This document shows positions 24,749-33,624 of a stretch of 64,000 nucleotides of DNA, one piece after another. The notes below the pieces were generated by a model. It was not told where the DNA came from, made no database searches, and saw only the letters and a program-made list of their open reading frames with translations. The number at the start of each line of letters is the position of its first letter. Position 1 is the first letter of the stretch. A program made the position numbers and the translations under genes. The stretch lies in the NCBI GenBank assembly GCA_036504855.1, contig DASXUL010000193.1, forward strand, positions 1 through 64,000, in the 5' to 3' direction. This DNA is from DASXUL01 sp036504855. GTDB taxonomy: Bacteria; Armatimonadota; DTGP01; JAKQQT01.

Positions 24749-25495
24749 CTAACGCTTGGCGGCCCACTTCACGGCGTTGAAGAGGATCTTCTTCACGGCG
24801 GCGTTGTGGAAGGTCGGAACGGACTCATGGCCGGGGCGGAAGTAGAACACGCGGCCCACGCCCTGGCCCTGCCCCACGCCCTCGCCGGGGCCGGAGGCGA
24901 AGTCCGGGTCGATGCCCGCGCCCACCGTCCAGCAGATTCCGCTGGGGAAGTAGTCGCCGCTCAGCGGGTAGTAGGATTGCAGCACCACGACGGACGGAGC
25001 GGGCACGATGAAGGGCGCTCCGTACATCTCCTCGCCGTCCAGCGCGAAGTCGCGCACGCCGTCGGCGATGGGGTGCTTCGGCGCGCACACGGTGATCTCT
25101 TCAACCTCCGGCGGCTCCGTCACGCGCCAACCGCCCTTGAGGTGGCCCGGAGCGTCCATCACGGCGCCGAACGTGCGGGAATAGTGGGCGGAGTGCAGCG
25201 CAATGAAGCCCATGCCGCGCTCGCGGACCGCCTTCTTCACGCGCGCCACCGTTTCATCAGACACCTGTCCGTGGCGGATATGGCCCCACCACAGCAACAC
25301 GTCGGCCTCGGCCAGGGCGGCCTCGGAGATTCCCTGTTCCGGGTCGTCCAGGTTGGCGGTCTTCACGTCCAGGGTGTCACCGCCCAGTTCGCGCAGGCCG
25401 CCGGCAACGGCGCCGCGGATGTTCTCCGGGTACATTTCCTTCGGCGCGTGCGGGGGGTTCTCGTCCCACACCAGCACGCGGATCTTGTTCGCCAT
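24749..25495 (-). CDS. ThuA-like protein (trehalose utilisation family)
   Basis: A 248-residue protein of the ThuA/class I glutamine amidotransferase-like fold. Characteristic blocks are VWDENPPHAPKEMYPENIRG, DVLLWWGHIRHGQVSDE, FIALHSAHYSRTF, HPIADGVRDFALDGEEMYG and GRVFYFRPGHESVPTFHN. In rhizobia ThuA takes part in trehalose/maltitol oxidation. GGAGGAG 5 nt before the ATG at 25495 fixes the start. It follows guaD by 43 nt on the same strand, so the two may be one transcript, without an obvious metabolic link. Confidence 0.85.
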   Translation of the reverse strand: MANKIRVLVWDENPPHAPKEMYPENIRGAVAGGLRELGGDTLDVKTANLDDPEQGISEAALAEADVLLWWGHIRHGQVSDETVARVKKAVRERGMGFIALHSAHYSRTFGAVMDAPGHLKGGWRVTEPPEVEEITVCAPKHPIADGVRDFALDGEEMYGAPFIVPAPSVVVLQSYYPLSGDYFPSGICWTVGAGIDPDFASGPGEGVGQGQGVGRVFYFRPGHESVPTFHNAAVKKILFNAVKWAAKR

Positions 25496-25538
25496 TTCGT
25501 TCTCCTCCTGATAATCGCCCGGGCATCGTCGCGTCGGG

Positions 25539-26852
25539 CTAGCGTTCGAACACTTTGGAGCCGCGCACGTAGAGCCGGCGCGTGAGCCGCTCGTCTCCAC
25601 GCCAGACGCAGAGCGAGAGGATCTGTTCCGCGGTCATCTCATCCAGCGCCACGCCGGGCGGCGCCACGGTTGCGGGGTCGGCCACCAGGATGTCTGCCTC
25701 CTTGCCGGGTTCCAGCGACCCGGCGACCTCGGCGATGCCCAGGGCGCGCGCTCCGCCGAGGGTGGCGAGGTGGAACGCATGGCGGGCAGACAGCGGCGCC
25801 ACGCCGGGCGTCGTGGCCGCGCGGGCGTTGCGCGTTTCCACGGCCGCGCGCATCACGCGCCACATGCTGAGTTCCGGCCCGGCCGCCACGTCGGACCCAA
25901 GTCCCACGGTTACGCCGGCCTCCATCAGCCGATCCGCCGCCATCAGTCCGCTGGCGAGGTAGAAGTTGGATGTGGGACAATGGGCCACGCTGGACCCCGT
26001 GGCGGCGAGCGCGTCGCGCTCGCGGTCTGAAAGGTGGATGGCGTGGCCGAGGACGGTGCGCGGGCCGAGGATGCCGGCGCGTTCGTACACATCGGTGTAG
26101 TCGCGCGCATCCGGGAAGCGCTTCGCCACCACGTGCAGCTCTTCGACGGTTTCCGAAAGGTGGGTCTGGATGGCCGCCCCGTACCACGAAGCGATCTCCG
26201 CCGCCCCACGCAGCATGGCCTCGGAGCAGGCCACCGCGAACCGGGGGCTCACGGCGTACCGGATCCGCCCGGCGTCGCGGCCGTGCCAGGCGCGGCAGAG
26301 GTCGTCGGTTTCGTTCAGGCTCTGGTCCACCACCAGCGTGGGCGCCGTGCCTGAGTAGGTCACGTCGTCCATCATCATTTTCCCCATCGTCACGCGCAGG
26401 CCGCTGGCCTCGGCATGTTGGAAGCACACGGTTGCAGAGTCGTGGAACACCGCGAGGTAAACGGCGGCGCTGCTGGAGCCGTTGGCGGCCAGCGCGTGGA
26501 AGAATGCGGGGGCCAGCGCCTCGGCGGCGTCGGCGCGAAACCGCCGTTCGAGGGGGAAGATGTCATGGTCCAGCCAGGCCAGCAGGTCCGTAGCGCCAAC
26601 CCCGGCAGCCGGGTACTGGGGCAGATGGGTATGCGCATCCACGAGACCCGGCAGGATCAGGGCCGGTCGCACGTCCTCCACCGCGGCATCGGGGTATTGA
26701 GCCAGTGTAGCGGCCGCTGGCCCGACGTTCACGATGCGCCCGGCGGCGTCCCAAACGACGGCGCCGTCTGGCCATTCCTCGATGTCGCCGAAGGCCGGCG
26801 CGTGGATCACGCGGCCGCGCAACGCCTTGGTTTGTGTGGATTCGGGAGGCAC
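25539..26852 (-). CDS. guaD: Guanine deaminase
   Basis: A 437-residue zinc amidohydrolase converting guanine to xanthine. The metal ligands are visible: PGLVDAHTHLPQYP (HxH), IQTHLSETVEELH, LGHAIHLSDRE and LGSDVAAG (Asp). Guanine-deaminase-specific wording includes the LDHDIFPLERRF block, SPRFAVACSEAML and VAHCPTSNFYLASG. The N-terminal small domain precedes the barrel as usual. The ATG at 26852 gives full length. The 290 nt upstream (26853-27142) contain no gene; a TACAAT at 27006-27011 there may be the -10 box of the downstream kinase. Confidence 0.88.
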   Translation of the reverse strand: MPPESTQTKALRGRVIHAPAFGDIEEWPDGAVVWDAAGRIVNVGPAAATLAQYPDAAVEDVRPALILPGLVDAHTHLPQYPAAGVGATDLLAWLDHDIFPLERRFRADAAEALAPAFFHALAANGSSSAAVYLAVFHDSATVCFQHAEASGLRVTMGKMMMDDVTYSGTAPTLVVDQSLNETDDLCRAWHGRDAGRIRYAVSPRFAVACSEAMLRGAAEIASWYGAAIQTHLSETVEELHVVAKRFPDARDYTDVYERAGILGPRTVLGHAIHLSDRERDALAATGSSVAHCPTSNFYLASGLMAADRLMEAGVTVGLGSDVAAGPELSMWRVMRAAVETRNARAATTPGVAPLSARHAFHLATLGGARALGIAEVAGSLEPGKEADILVADPATVAPPGVALDEMTAEQILSLCVWRGDERLTRRLYVRGSKVFER

Positions 26853-27142
26853 AGGCGGTGTCCTCTGGCGGTCTGGGATGGCCGGTTACGCGCGGCGACA
26901 GGCGGCCGGCGCCGGGTTCAAACGGCCCCATTCAGGATAGCGCACGGCTCAGGCAAATCGCCGCTAGGCGATACCGCGTATTGCTGATAGCGATGGCGCT
27001 TCGCCTACAATGCCGTAATGCTGGCGACACGGACTCCCCTGTTGCGTAGCGTCCATCTGCCACCTAATCGTCCCAGCTTCTGAGATGGGGAATAACCTGC
27101 TTTCCACCGCGGCGCCTCACCGTCGGCGGCAACGGAGGTAAT

Positions 27143-30121
27143 ATGGGCGTTCAGTCGGCGACGGCTCGCTTACAGCTTCGTTACGGCGTTTCCATCCTTT
27201 CGGTCATTGCTGCCGCTGCGCTGCGGTTGGAATTGGTTCCGGAGTTGGGAACGCGAGCGCCGTTCGTGACCTTCTTCCCAGCCGTGGTTGTCGCCGCAGT
27301 CTACGGGGGACTCTGGCCCGGGCTTCTCTCGGTGGGGCTTTCCGGCCTCGCCGCGTCCTACTGGATCGAACCCGTTGGCCATCTGGGCATCCGCGATGCC
27401 GGGGATTGGTCCGCCATGGTCGTCTTCCTCGGGGGCGGCGTGGCGGTATCACTGGTGTGCGAGGCCATGCACCGCGCCCGCGCACGGGCCGCGGCGCTGT
27501 TGGTTCGGGCCGAACTGGCCGAGGAACGCCAAAAGGCTCAGGAGGCTCTGGGACGGTATGAACTCCTGGCGCGGAATACGCGCGACATCATCTTGTTCGT
27601 GCGGATGGCCGACGGTCACATCCTGGAGGCGAACGAGGCCGCCGAGCGCGCGTATGGACGCCCTCGAGAGGAGTTGCTCGGCCTAACCGTATTCGACCTC
27701 CGCGCGCCGGAACACCGACGGTCGGTAGACGATCAGATGTCCGCGGCGGCGACCTCCGACATCCGCTTCGAAACGGTTCACTGCCGCCGAAATGGCGAGA
27801 CCTTCCCGGTGGAGGTGAGCAGCCATGGCGATACCATCGGCGGCGAGCGCATCCTCCTGAGCATTGTGCGCGACATTACAGACAGGAAGCGCGCGGAAGG
27901 CGCCCTCCGCGAAAGCGAGGAGAACCTGCGCGCCATCCTGGACACGGCGCCGGAATCCGTGCTCCTCTTTACCGTCGACGATGTCATCCTCTCTGCAAAC
28001 TCCACGGCGGCATGCCGGCTCGGCATGCCGCCAGGCGAGATCACCGGAAAGATCGTCAGCGATCTCCTTCCGCCCGACATCCGGGATGCCCGCAAGATGC
28101 ATGTGCAATGGGTGTTGGATACCGGGAAACCGATGCGCTACGAGGATGAGTCCGCCGGCCTCGTCTTCGAGCACTACATCTCGCCCATTCTGGACTCCGA
28201 GGCGCGCGTGGCCCGCATCGTGACGTTTAGCCGCGACATCACAGACGTCCGGCGCGCGGAACGGGCTCTCAGCAGCCGTGAGCGCGAGTTCGAAACCCTG
28301 GTGGAGCGCGCGCCGGATGTGATCATGCGTTTCGACCGGCAACTGCGACACCTCTATGTGAACCCCGCCATGGAGGCAGGCAGCGGCATGAGCCGCTCCG
28401 CGCTGCTTGGCCAGACCAGCGAGGAGGTCGGGGTACCGCCCGAGCAGTTCGCCGTCTGGTCGCGCAACCTGAGGCAGGTCTTTGACGTGGGGGCCGAAGT
28501 GCAATGGGAGCACAGTTACCACGCCGTGGCGGGACTGCGCCACTACCACACGCGCGCCGTGCCGGAAATGGCGCCCGATGGGACCGTTGAAACGGTCATC
28601 ACGGTATCCCGCGACATTACCGACCTGAAGACCATTGAACGCGACCTGCGTTCCAGCGAAGAGCGGTATCGTTCCCTGTTCAACGGCATGACGGAGGGAT
28701 TCGCTCTCCAGGAAACCATCTGCGATGGGTCCGGCGACCCGGTGGACTACGTCTTCCTGGATGTGAACCCGGCCTTCGAGCGGATGACGGGCCTCCATCG
28801 CGGCGAACTGGTGGGAAAGCGCGTCACGGAGGCGCTGCCCGATCGCGATCCGAAGTGGATTCGCATCCTCGGAGAGCTCTCCCTAACGGGGCAGACAGCC
28901 CGCTTGGAGCACGTCGCCCCAAGCGACCAGCGCAACTACGAAGTCTTCGCGTTCAGTCCGGCGCCGGGCCAATCCGCCGTTCTGATCTCGGACATCACGG
29001 ATCGAAAGCTCCGCGCGCAGGCCCAGGCGGAGGCAGACCGCGCCAAGGACGAGTTCCTCGCAATGCTGTCGCACGAGTTGCGCAACCCCCTGGGCGCCAT
29101 CAGCTACGCCGCCAAGCTGCTGGAGCTGCGAACGGCGGGGCAGGAGCAGCTCCACAAGCCCGCGGAGATCCTCGGCCGCCAGGTCCGCCATACCGTCCGA
29201 TTGGTGGATGACCTATTGGATGTCTCCCGCATCACGCAGGGGAAGCTGGAACTCCGTCAGGAGCGAGTGGACCTGGCCGCCGTGGCGCGGCGCGCGGTGG
29301 AGGTGGCCCGGCCCCAAATGGAGGAAGTCGGGCACGCGTTCACCGTGGCGCTGCCGGATGAACCCGTCTGGCTGTATGGCGATCCGGCCCGCTTGGAGCA
29401 GGTCGTCGGGAACCTGCTCAACAACGCAGGAAAGTACACGGAGTCCGGCGGAACCGTATCGCTGATCGTCTCGCGCGAAAACGGCGACGCCGTTCTCCGC
29501 GTCACCGACGACGGATGCGGCATCAGCCCGGAGATGCTGCCTCGCGTGTTTGACCTGTTCGCGCAGGAGGACCGGACGCTGGCCCGCTCTCACGGCGGGC
29601 TCGGCATCGGCCTTTCGCTTGTGAAGACGCTGGTGGAGATGCACCACGGCGTTGTCTCCGCCGCAAGCGGTGGAACCGGACAAGGCAGCGAGTTCACGGT
29701 GAGGCTACCGCTGGAAACCTCGGCGGAGGCTTCTCCGGCGGCCTCCACGCCCGGGCGGCCGGCGGTCTCTCGTCGCGTTCTCGTGGTGGATGACAACGCG
29801 GATGCGGCGCAGATGCTGGGCGATATTTTGGAGATCCTTGGGCATACCGCCAGTCTGGCATACGACGGGCCGTCGGCCATTGAGGCGGTGCGATTGGAGC
29901 GCCCTGACGTGGTGCTCCTGGACATCGGCCTGCCCGGGATGGACGGCTACGAGGTGGCCCGGTGTCTGCGGTCCGCGGGCCTCGCGAACGGAATGCGCCT
30001 CGTGGCCCTCACCGGTTACGGCCAGGAAGAAGACCTCATCCGCTCTCACGAGGCCGGCTTCGACGCTCACATGTTGAAGCCCGTGGACATCCCGGCCCTG
30101 GGCCAGTTCCTCGGCGAGTAG
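27143..30121 (+). CDS. Hybrid sensor histidine kinase with multiple PAS domains and a receiver
   Basis: 992 residues. An N-terminal KdpD-like membrane part (residues 10-110: VVVAAVYGGLWPGLLSVGLS and MVVFLGGGVAVSLVCEAM) is followed by four PAS domains (about 130-250, 255-375, 380-500, 505-620). The HisKA phosphoacceptor is His644 in MLSHELRNPLG. The ATPase domain has NLLNNAGKYTE and DDGCGISP, and a C-terminal receiver carries Asp927 in VVLLDIGLPGMDGY with Lys in HMLKPVD. All catalytic residues look intact. GGAGG precedes the ATG. No response regulator is adjacent; the signal is unknown. Confidence 0.92.
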   Translation: MGVQSATARLQLRYGVSILSVIAAAALRLELVPELGTRAPFVTFFPAVVVAAVYGGLWPGLLSVGLSGLAASYWIEPVGHLGIRDAGDWSAMVVFLGGGVAVSLVCEAMHRARARAAALLVRAELAEERQKAQEALGRYELLARNTRDIILFVRMADGHILEANEAAERAYGRPREELLGLTVFDLRAPEHRRSVDDQMSAAATSDIRFETVHCRRNGETFPVEVSSHGDTIGGERILLSIVRDITDRKRAEGALRESEENLRAILDTAPESVLLFTVDDVILSANSTAACRLGMPPGEITGKIVSDLLPPDIRDARKMHVQWVLDTGKPMRYEDESAGLVFEHYISPILDSEARVARIVTFSRDITDVRRAERALSSREREFETLVERAPDVIMRFDRQLRHLYVNPAMEAGSGMSRSALLGQTSEEVGVPPEQFAVWSRNLRQVFDVGAEVQWEHSYHAVAGLRHYHTRAVPEMAPDGTVETVITVSRDITDLKTIERDLRSSEERYRSLFNGMTEGFALQETICDGSGDPVDYVFLDVNPAFERMTGLHRGELVGKRVTEALPDRDPKWIRILGELSLTGQTARLEHVAPSDQRNYEVFAFSPAPGQSAVLISDITDRKLRAQAQAEADRAKDEFLAMLSHELRNPLGAISYAAKLLELRTAGQEQLHKPAEILGRQVRHTVRLVDDLLDVSRITQGKLELRQERVDLAAVARRAVEVARPQMEEVGHAFTVALPDEPVWLYGDPARLEQVVGNLLNNAGKYTESGGTVSLIVSRENGDAVLRVTDDGCGISPEMLPRVFDLFAQEDRTLARSHGGLGIGLSLVKTLVEMHHGVVSAASGGTGQGSEFTVRLPLETSAEASPAASTPGRPAVSRRVLVVDDNADAAQMLGDILEILGHTASLAYDGPSAIEAVRLERPDVVLLDIGLPGMDGYEVARCLRSAGLANGMRLVALTGYGQEEDLIRSHEAGFDAHMLKPVDIPALGQFLGE

Positions 30122-30138
30122 CCAGGGCGATCAGCGCC

Positions 30139-30936
30139 TCAGCCGGATCGTGGCCTTCCCTCCCCTCGCATCCAACCGTCCAGTCGATCCAGACGGGGGT
30201 TGGCGGCGATAGCGCGGTTGATGGAGTGCCCCTCTGTCCAGGCGTGGAAAGCGATGAGAGCGATCAAGACGCCAAGGGCCGCTCGGAAGCCGGATGCCTC
30301 GGCGACCCACACGCCGAGGATCGCGCCCAGCGCGTTGGAGCCCGCGTCACCCAGCATGGCGATTCGGCGACGATCGAAGGGCAGCCATACGGCGGCCGCC
30401 GGAATGGCGGCGCACCCGGCGGCCGGAGCATACGGCCACAGGAAGAGCGCGGCGGCGAGGAACACGGCGGCGGCGCGCACGGGGCGGGTATCCACCAGGT
30501 TCAGCGCGTTGGCGGAGAGGGCGATGATCGCTCCCTCGACGAGCCAGGGCAGGCCGGCCGCCCCCAGCAAACGGGCGGCGATCAGGGCCGTCAGCCCCCC
30601 TCCCAGAACCTTCATCGCGCCGGTGGTCACGCGACCCCGGCGCAGAGCGCCCAGGTGGCCAAGGAACCCGGAAGCGGAGCGATCGCCATACAGATCGTCC
30701 AGCAGGCCGAAGAAGGCGAATCCCAGCGCCGCGGCCAGGGTGGCTCGAGATGTCGCATCCGGGACTCTTGCCGCGAGCAGGCCGGCGATGATGCCGGCCG
30801 CCGCCGCCGCGCCAGCGATGGGGACGTCCAGGCCCTCGAAGTTGCGCGCCGCGCGAAAGGCCCGCGCCCGAATCCCCAAGAGAGCCAGGAGCGCCGTCGT
30901 CAGCGCCGCCGCAAGAGCCGGTAGGATGACTGCCAT
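30139..30936 (-). CDS. MraY/WecA-like glycosyltransferase family 4 membrane protein
   Basis: A 265-residue polytopic protein. GFAFFGLLDDLYGDR carries the Asp-Asp pair of polyprenyl-phosphate sugar-phosphate transferases, ANALNLVDTRPVRA is the NxxNxxD-like block, and AMLGDAGSNALGA matches a further conserved loop with Asp. It is shorter than MraY itself and belongs to a small uncharacterised branch; transfer of a sugar-1-phosphate to undecaprenyl phosphate is expected but unproven. Its start codon lies 6 nt after TATTAT, so the mRNA may be leaderless. Confidence 0.72.
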   Translation of the reverse strand: MAVILPALAAALTTALLALLGIRARAFRAARNFEGLDVPIAGAAAAAGIIAGLLAARVPDATSRATLAAALGFAFFGLLDDLYGDRSASGFLGHLGALRRGRVTTGAMKVLGGGLTALIAARLLGAAGLPWLVEGAIIALSANALNLVDTRPVRAAAVFLAAALFLWPYAPAAGCAAIPAAAVWLPFDRRRIAMLGDAGSNALGAILGVWVAEASGFRAALGVLIALIAFHAWTEGHSINRAIAANPRLDRLDGWMRGEGRPRSG

Positions 30937-30941
30937 ACGAC

Positions 30942-30948
30942 TATAATA
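30942..30948. promoter_or_regulatory. Overlapping divergent -10 boxes
   Basis: TATAAT (30942-30947, plus strand) faces the lipoprotein gene, and the shifted complement TATTAT (30948-30943, minus strand) stands 6 nt before the ATG of the transferase. The two promoters share the same base pairs, so firing of one should exclude the other. No -35 box is clear on either side. Confidence 0.5.
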
Positions 30949-30974
30949 ACGTCAGCGTGTCAGAGGAGCGACGA

Positions 30975-31463
30975 TTGAGGATGCGTGTCCGCGCAGTGGC
31001 CGCAGCAGCCTGCCTGTTGGCCGGTTGTTCGCGCGCGCCGAAGAGCGCGCCGCCGCCCGCTCCGGGTCAACCGGGCGCCATGGCGTTCGATATGTCCGGG
31101 CTCACGCTGGACAGAAAGCGGGTGCGCGTGTCGGACTACCGCGGCAAAACACTGGTGCTGAACGTGTTCAGCACGTGGTGCGTGCCCTGCCGTGAGGAGT
31201 TTCCAGACATCGTGGCCCTGGCCCGGCGCAAGAAGGGACAGCCCTTTGCCGTTCTGGCCCTGGCCGCGCAATCGCCGCGCTCGGACATTCGGAAGTTCGC
31301 GGCCCAATACCGGCCGCCGTTTCCCATCGTCATCCCCGACAAGGACCCAGGGGATGCCTACGCGCTGTCCGCCGTGCCGGTGACCTTCGTTATCAGCCCG
31401 GACGGACGGATTGCGCGTCGTTTCGATGGACCGGCGCCGAAGGCCGAATGGGGCCGGCTGTAA
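30975..31463 (+). CDS. TlpA-like thioredoxin-fold lipoprotein
   Basis: A 162-residue protein. The signal has lipobox LLAGC, so Cys is lipidated and the protein faces the outside. A thioredoxin fold follows with active site CVPC in NVFSTWCVPCREEFP and the cis-Pro block SAVPVTFVISPDG. It probably reduces extracytoplasmic disulfides, for example in cytochrome c maturation. The TTG at 30975 is chosen because GAGGAG sits 6 nt upstream; GTG 30957 and ATG 30981 are alternatives and do not change the lipobox. Confidence 0.82.
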   Translation: MRMRVRAVAAAACLLAGCSRAPKSAPPPAPGQPGAMAFDMSGLTLDRKRVRVSDYRGKTLVLNVFSTWCVPCREEFPDIVALARRKKGQPFAVLALAAQSPRSDIRKFAAQYRPPFPIVIPDKDPGDAYALSAVPVTFVISPDGRIARRFDGPAPKAEWGRL

Positions 31464-31498
31464 TGCTCGCGCCCTGCAATCAGTGAGGAGACGCCGTT

Positions 31499-32128
31499 CT
31501 GAAAGGGATACTCGCCAAAGTCGCCGCCTGGATCATCGCCGTCATCGCCGCCATGGGCCTTCCGGGCGTCGTGCTGTTGATGGCCATAGAGAGCGCCTGC
31601 ATTCCGCTGCCCAGCGAGGTGATCATGCCGTTCGCCGGCGCCCTCGTAGCCAAGGGGCAGATGAACTTCCACCTCGCCGCCCTCGCGGGCGCGCTTGGGT
31701 GCGCTCTGGGCTCCTCCGTGGCTTACTGGGTGGGCGCCGTGGGCGGCCGGCCAATGATCGAGCGTTATGGCCGCTACGTGCTGCTGCGCACGAAGGATTT
31801 GGACCGCGCGGAACGCTGGTTCAACCGGTGGGGCGACGCCGCCATCTTCTGGAGCCGCTTGATGCCTGTGGTGCGCACGTTCATCTCGCTGCCGGCCGGC
31901 ATTGGGCGCATGCGCTTCAGCAAGTTCCTGACCCTCTCGTTCCTCGGCTCGGTTCCCTGGTGCTATTTCCTGGTGTGGGTGGGCATGACGCTCACAAAGC
32001 GATTGGGCGACTTCGAGCGCGTGCACGAAGCCATCACCGGTTACTTCCACGGCGCCGACGCCGTTATCGGCATCGCCTTCGTCGTCCTCTTCGCCATCTG
32101 GCTCCGCCATCACCTAAAGGAAGCGTAA
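31499..32128 (+). CDS. DedA-family membrane protein, apparent CTG start
   Basis: A 209-residue DedA/SNARE-associated protein of the undecaprenyl-phosphate or phospholipid flippase group. Family blocks: ALENxxP-like MAIESACIPLPSEVIMPFAG, SVAYWVGAVGGRP, RFNRWGD-like WFNRWGDAAIFWSRLMPVVR and SLPAGIGRMRFSKF. The first ATG (31553) would remove the conserved first helix. An in-frame stop lies at 31484, and the only plausible start between is CTG 31499, 8 nt after GAGGAG. Two basic-pair motifs and acidic residues typical of the family are present. Confidence 0.82.
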   Translation: MKGILAKVAAWIIAVIAAMGLPGVVLLMAIESACIPLPSEVIMPFAGALVAKGQMNFHLAALAGALGCALGSSVAYWVGAVGGRPMIERYGRYVLLRTKDLDRAERWFNRWGDAAIFWSRLMPVVRTFISLPAGIGRMRFSKFLTLSFLGSVPWCYFLVWVGMTLTKRLGDFERVHEAITGYFHGADAVIGIAFVVLFAIWLRHHLKEA

Positions 32129-32130
32129 GT

Positions 32131-32258
32131 TAGCATTCAGCATTCAGCATTCAGCAATCAGCATTCAGCCCGAAGGCCCTTGTCCATGAGAGTACCAGTC
32201 TCTTGGACAGGGGCCTTCGGGCTGAATGCTGATTGCTGATTGCTGAATGCTGACTCCC
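32131..32258. repeat. TCAG-heptamer long hairpin, copy 6 (near perfect)
   Basis: Left arm (AGCATTC)x3-AGCAATC-AGCATTC, inner stem AGCCCGAAGGCCCTTGTCC against GGACAGGGGCCTTCGGGCT (17 of 19 positions pair), right arm of GAATGCTGATTGCT heptamers. The single AGCAATC variant in the left arm is matched by GATTGCT on the right. Between two co-directional genes. The remainder of the gap (32259-32355) shows nothing further. Confidence 0.8.
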
Positions 32259-32355
32259 CCTTCACCATATCCCCGATTCAACACCCCACGCCTGGCATGG
32301 CATCAAGTCATGCGCCTCTCTCCAGCGGTCGCCTGCCAAAGCCAATAAGAACACT

Positions 32356-33432
32356 GTGACATATCAACTGCTCCATAGCGAATCCGAACGCATCCAGGCG
32401 CTCTGCCGGTACGATCTGCTGGATACCGGGCCCGAGGCCGCCTACGACGACCTCACCCGCCTCGCCGCCATCGTGTGCCGTGCCCCCGTGGCGCTGATCT
32501 CCCTGGTCGACGCCAATCGCGTGTGGTACAAGTCGCGCGTGGGGATGGATGTGCCGGAGGTTCCCCGTGAAGCGTCATTCTGCTCCCACGCCATCGCCGA
32601 GGGCGTTAGCCCCTTCGAAGTGCTCATGATGGACGGAGACCCGCGCTTCCCCGTTGCGCCCCTCATTGGAGGCCGTCCCATCCGGTTCATGGCCGGCGCG
32701 CTGCTGCGCACCCCCGACGACCATGCCCTCGGCACGATCTCGGTGATGGACACGCGCTCTCGCTCACTGGAGCCAGACCAGCGGGAGGCCCTGGCCGGGC
32801 TGGCGCGCCAGGTGATGACGCATCTCGAATTGCGCCGCCACACCCGGGCGCTGGCGGACACAGTCCGCGACCTCCGCGAGGCCGAGACGACCATCCGCTA
32901 TCTCGCCTACCACGATGCCCTCACCGGACTCCCGAGCCGCCGGCTTTGCCACGATCGCCTTATCCAGGCCATGGCCCGCGCGGAGCGGTTTGGGGAGACC
33001 CTCGCGGTGATGTTCCTGGACCTGGACGGCTTCAAGGCCGTGAACGACACCTGGGGGCATGGGGTGGGAGATCGCCTGCTGGAGGCCGTCGCCGCGCGCC
33101 TGAAGTCATCGCTCCGCAAGTCGGATACGGTGGCCCGCATCGGCGGAGACGAATTCGCCCTGATCTGCCCGGACATCCGCCGGATGGAGAAGGATGCCGC
33201 GCTGATCGCCGAGAAGGTGCTGGAAGCGCTGCGGCAGCCATTCCAGGTGGACGGGTTGGAGCTTGCCGTCACGGGCAGCATCGGCATTGTGCTGTACCCG
33301 CACGACGGCGCTACCGCCGAAACGCTGCTGATGGACGCGGACGCCGCAATGTATCGCGCCAAAAGAAGCGGTCGCAATACCTTCGCCTTTAGCCTTCTGG
33401 CCAACGTGAAGAACTGCATCTCGGAAGGCTGA
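32356..33432 (+). CDS. Diguanylate cyclase with N-terminal GAF domain
   Basis: A 358-residue protein. The GAF domain (about residues 25-165) has the RLAAIVCRAPVALISLVDANR opening of the SypA-like GAF group. The GGDEF domain (about 185-350) has HDALTGLPSRRL, MFLDLDGFKAVNDTWGHGVGD, the intact active site ARIGGDEFALI and an inhibitory-site RxxD (RKSD) 5 residues before it. It should make cyclic di-GMP and be product-inhibited; cyclic di-GMP often controls type IV pili such as those encoded at 11-14 kb. The start codon is GTG. Confidence 0.9.
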   Translation: MTYQLLHSESERIQALCRYDLLDTGPEAAYDDLTRLAAIVCRAPVALISLVDANRVWYKSRVGMDVPEVPREASFCSHAIAEGVSPFEVLMMDGDPRFPVAPLIGGRPIRFMAGALLRTPDDHALGTISVMDTRSRSLEPDQREALAGLARQVMTHLELRRHTRALADTVRDLREAETTIRYLAYHDALTGLPSRRLCHDRLIQAMARAERFGETLAVMFLDLDGFKAVNDTWGHGVGDRLLEAVAARLKSSLRKSDTVARIGGDEFALICPDIRRMEKDAALIAEKVLEALRQPFQVDGLELAVTGSIGIVLYPHDGATAETLLMDADAAMYRAKRSGRNTFAFSLLANVKNCISEG

Positions 33433-33553
33433 CGCCGGCGGATCCCGCCTGCGTGAAGCGGGTCGCCGGTATCGATCTGGCTTGCCCTGCCCGCCAGCCA
33501 GCTTCCAGGGACAAGGGGACCTATCGAACAGGGCTCAATGTGCCCCGGAACGG

Positions 33554-33601
33554 AATTCGCCCCGGCATCATGCGTGTGAACGCATGATGCCGGGGCGAAT
33601 T
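33554..33601. terminator. Perfect 21-bp hairpin between convergent genes
   Basis: AATTCGCCCCGGCATCATGCG and its exact complement flank a 6-nt loop TGTGAA. It lies between the ends of the diguanylate cyclase gene and the convergent ABC-operon gene, so a bidirectional terminator is likely, although no T-run follows on either strand. Confidence 0.6.
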
Positions 33602-33624
33602 AGCGTGCCGAGCCAGTCGGCGCG

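Noticed and set aside
26981..27011. Promoter TTGCTG-N19-TACAAT for the hybrid kinase
   Set aside because: The spacing is 19 bp and the -35 match is weak; mentioned only as a possible -10 box.
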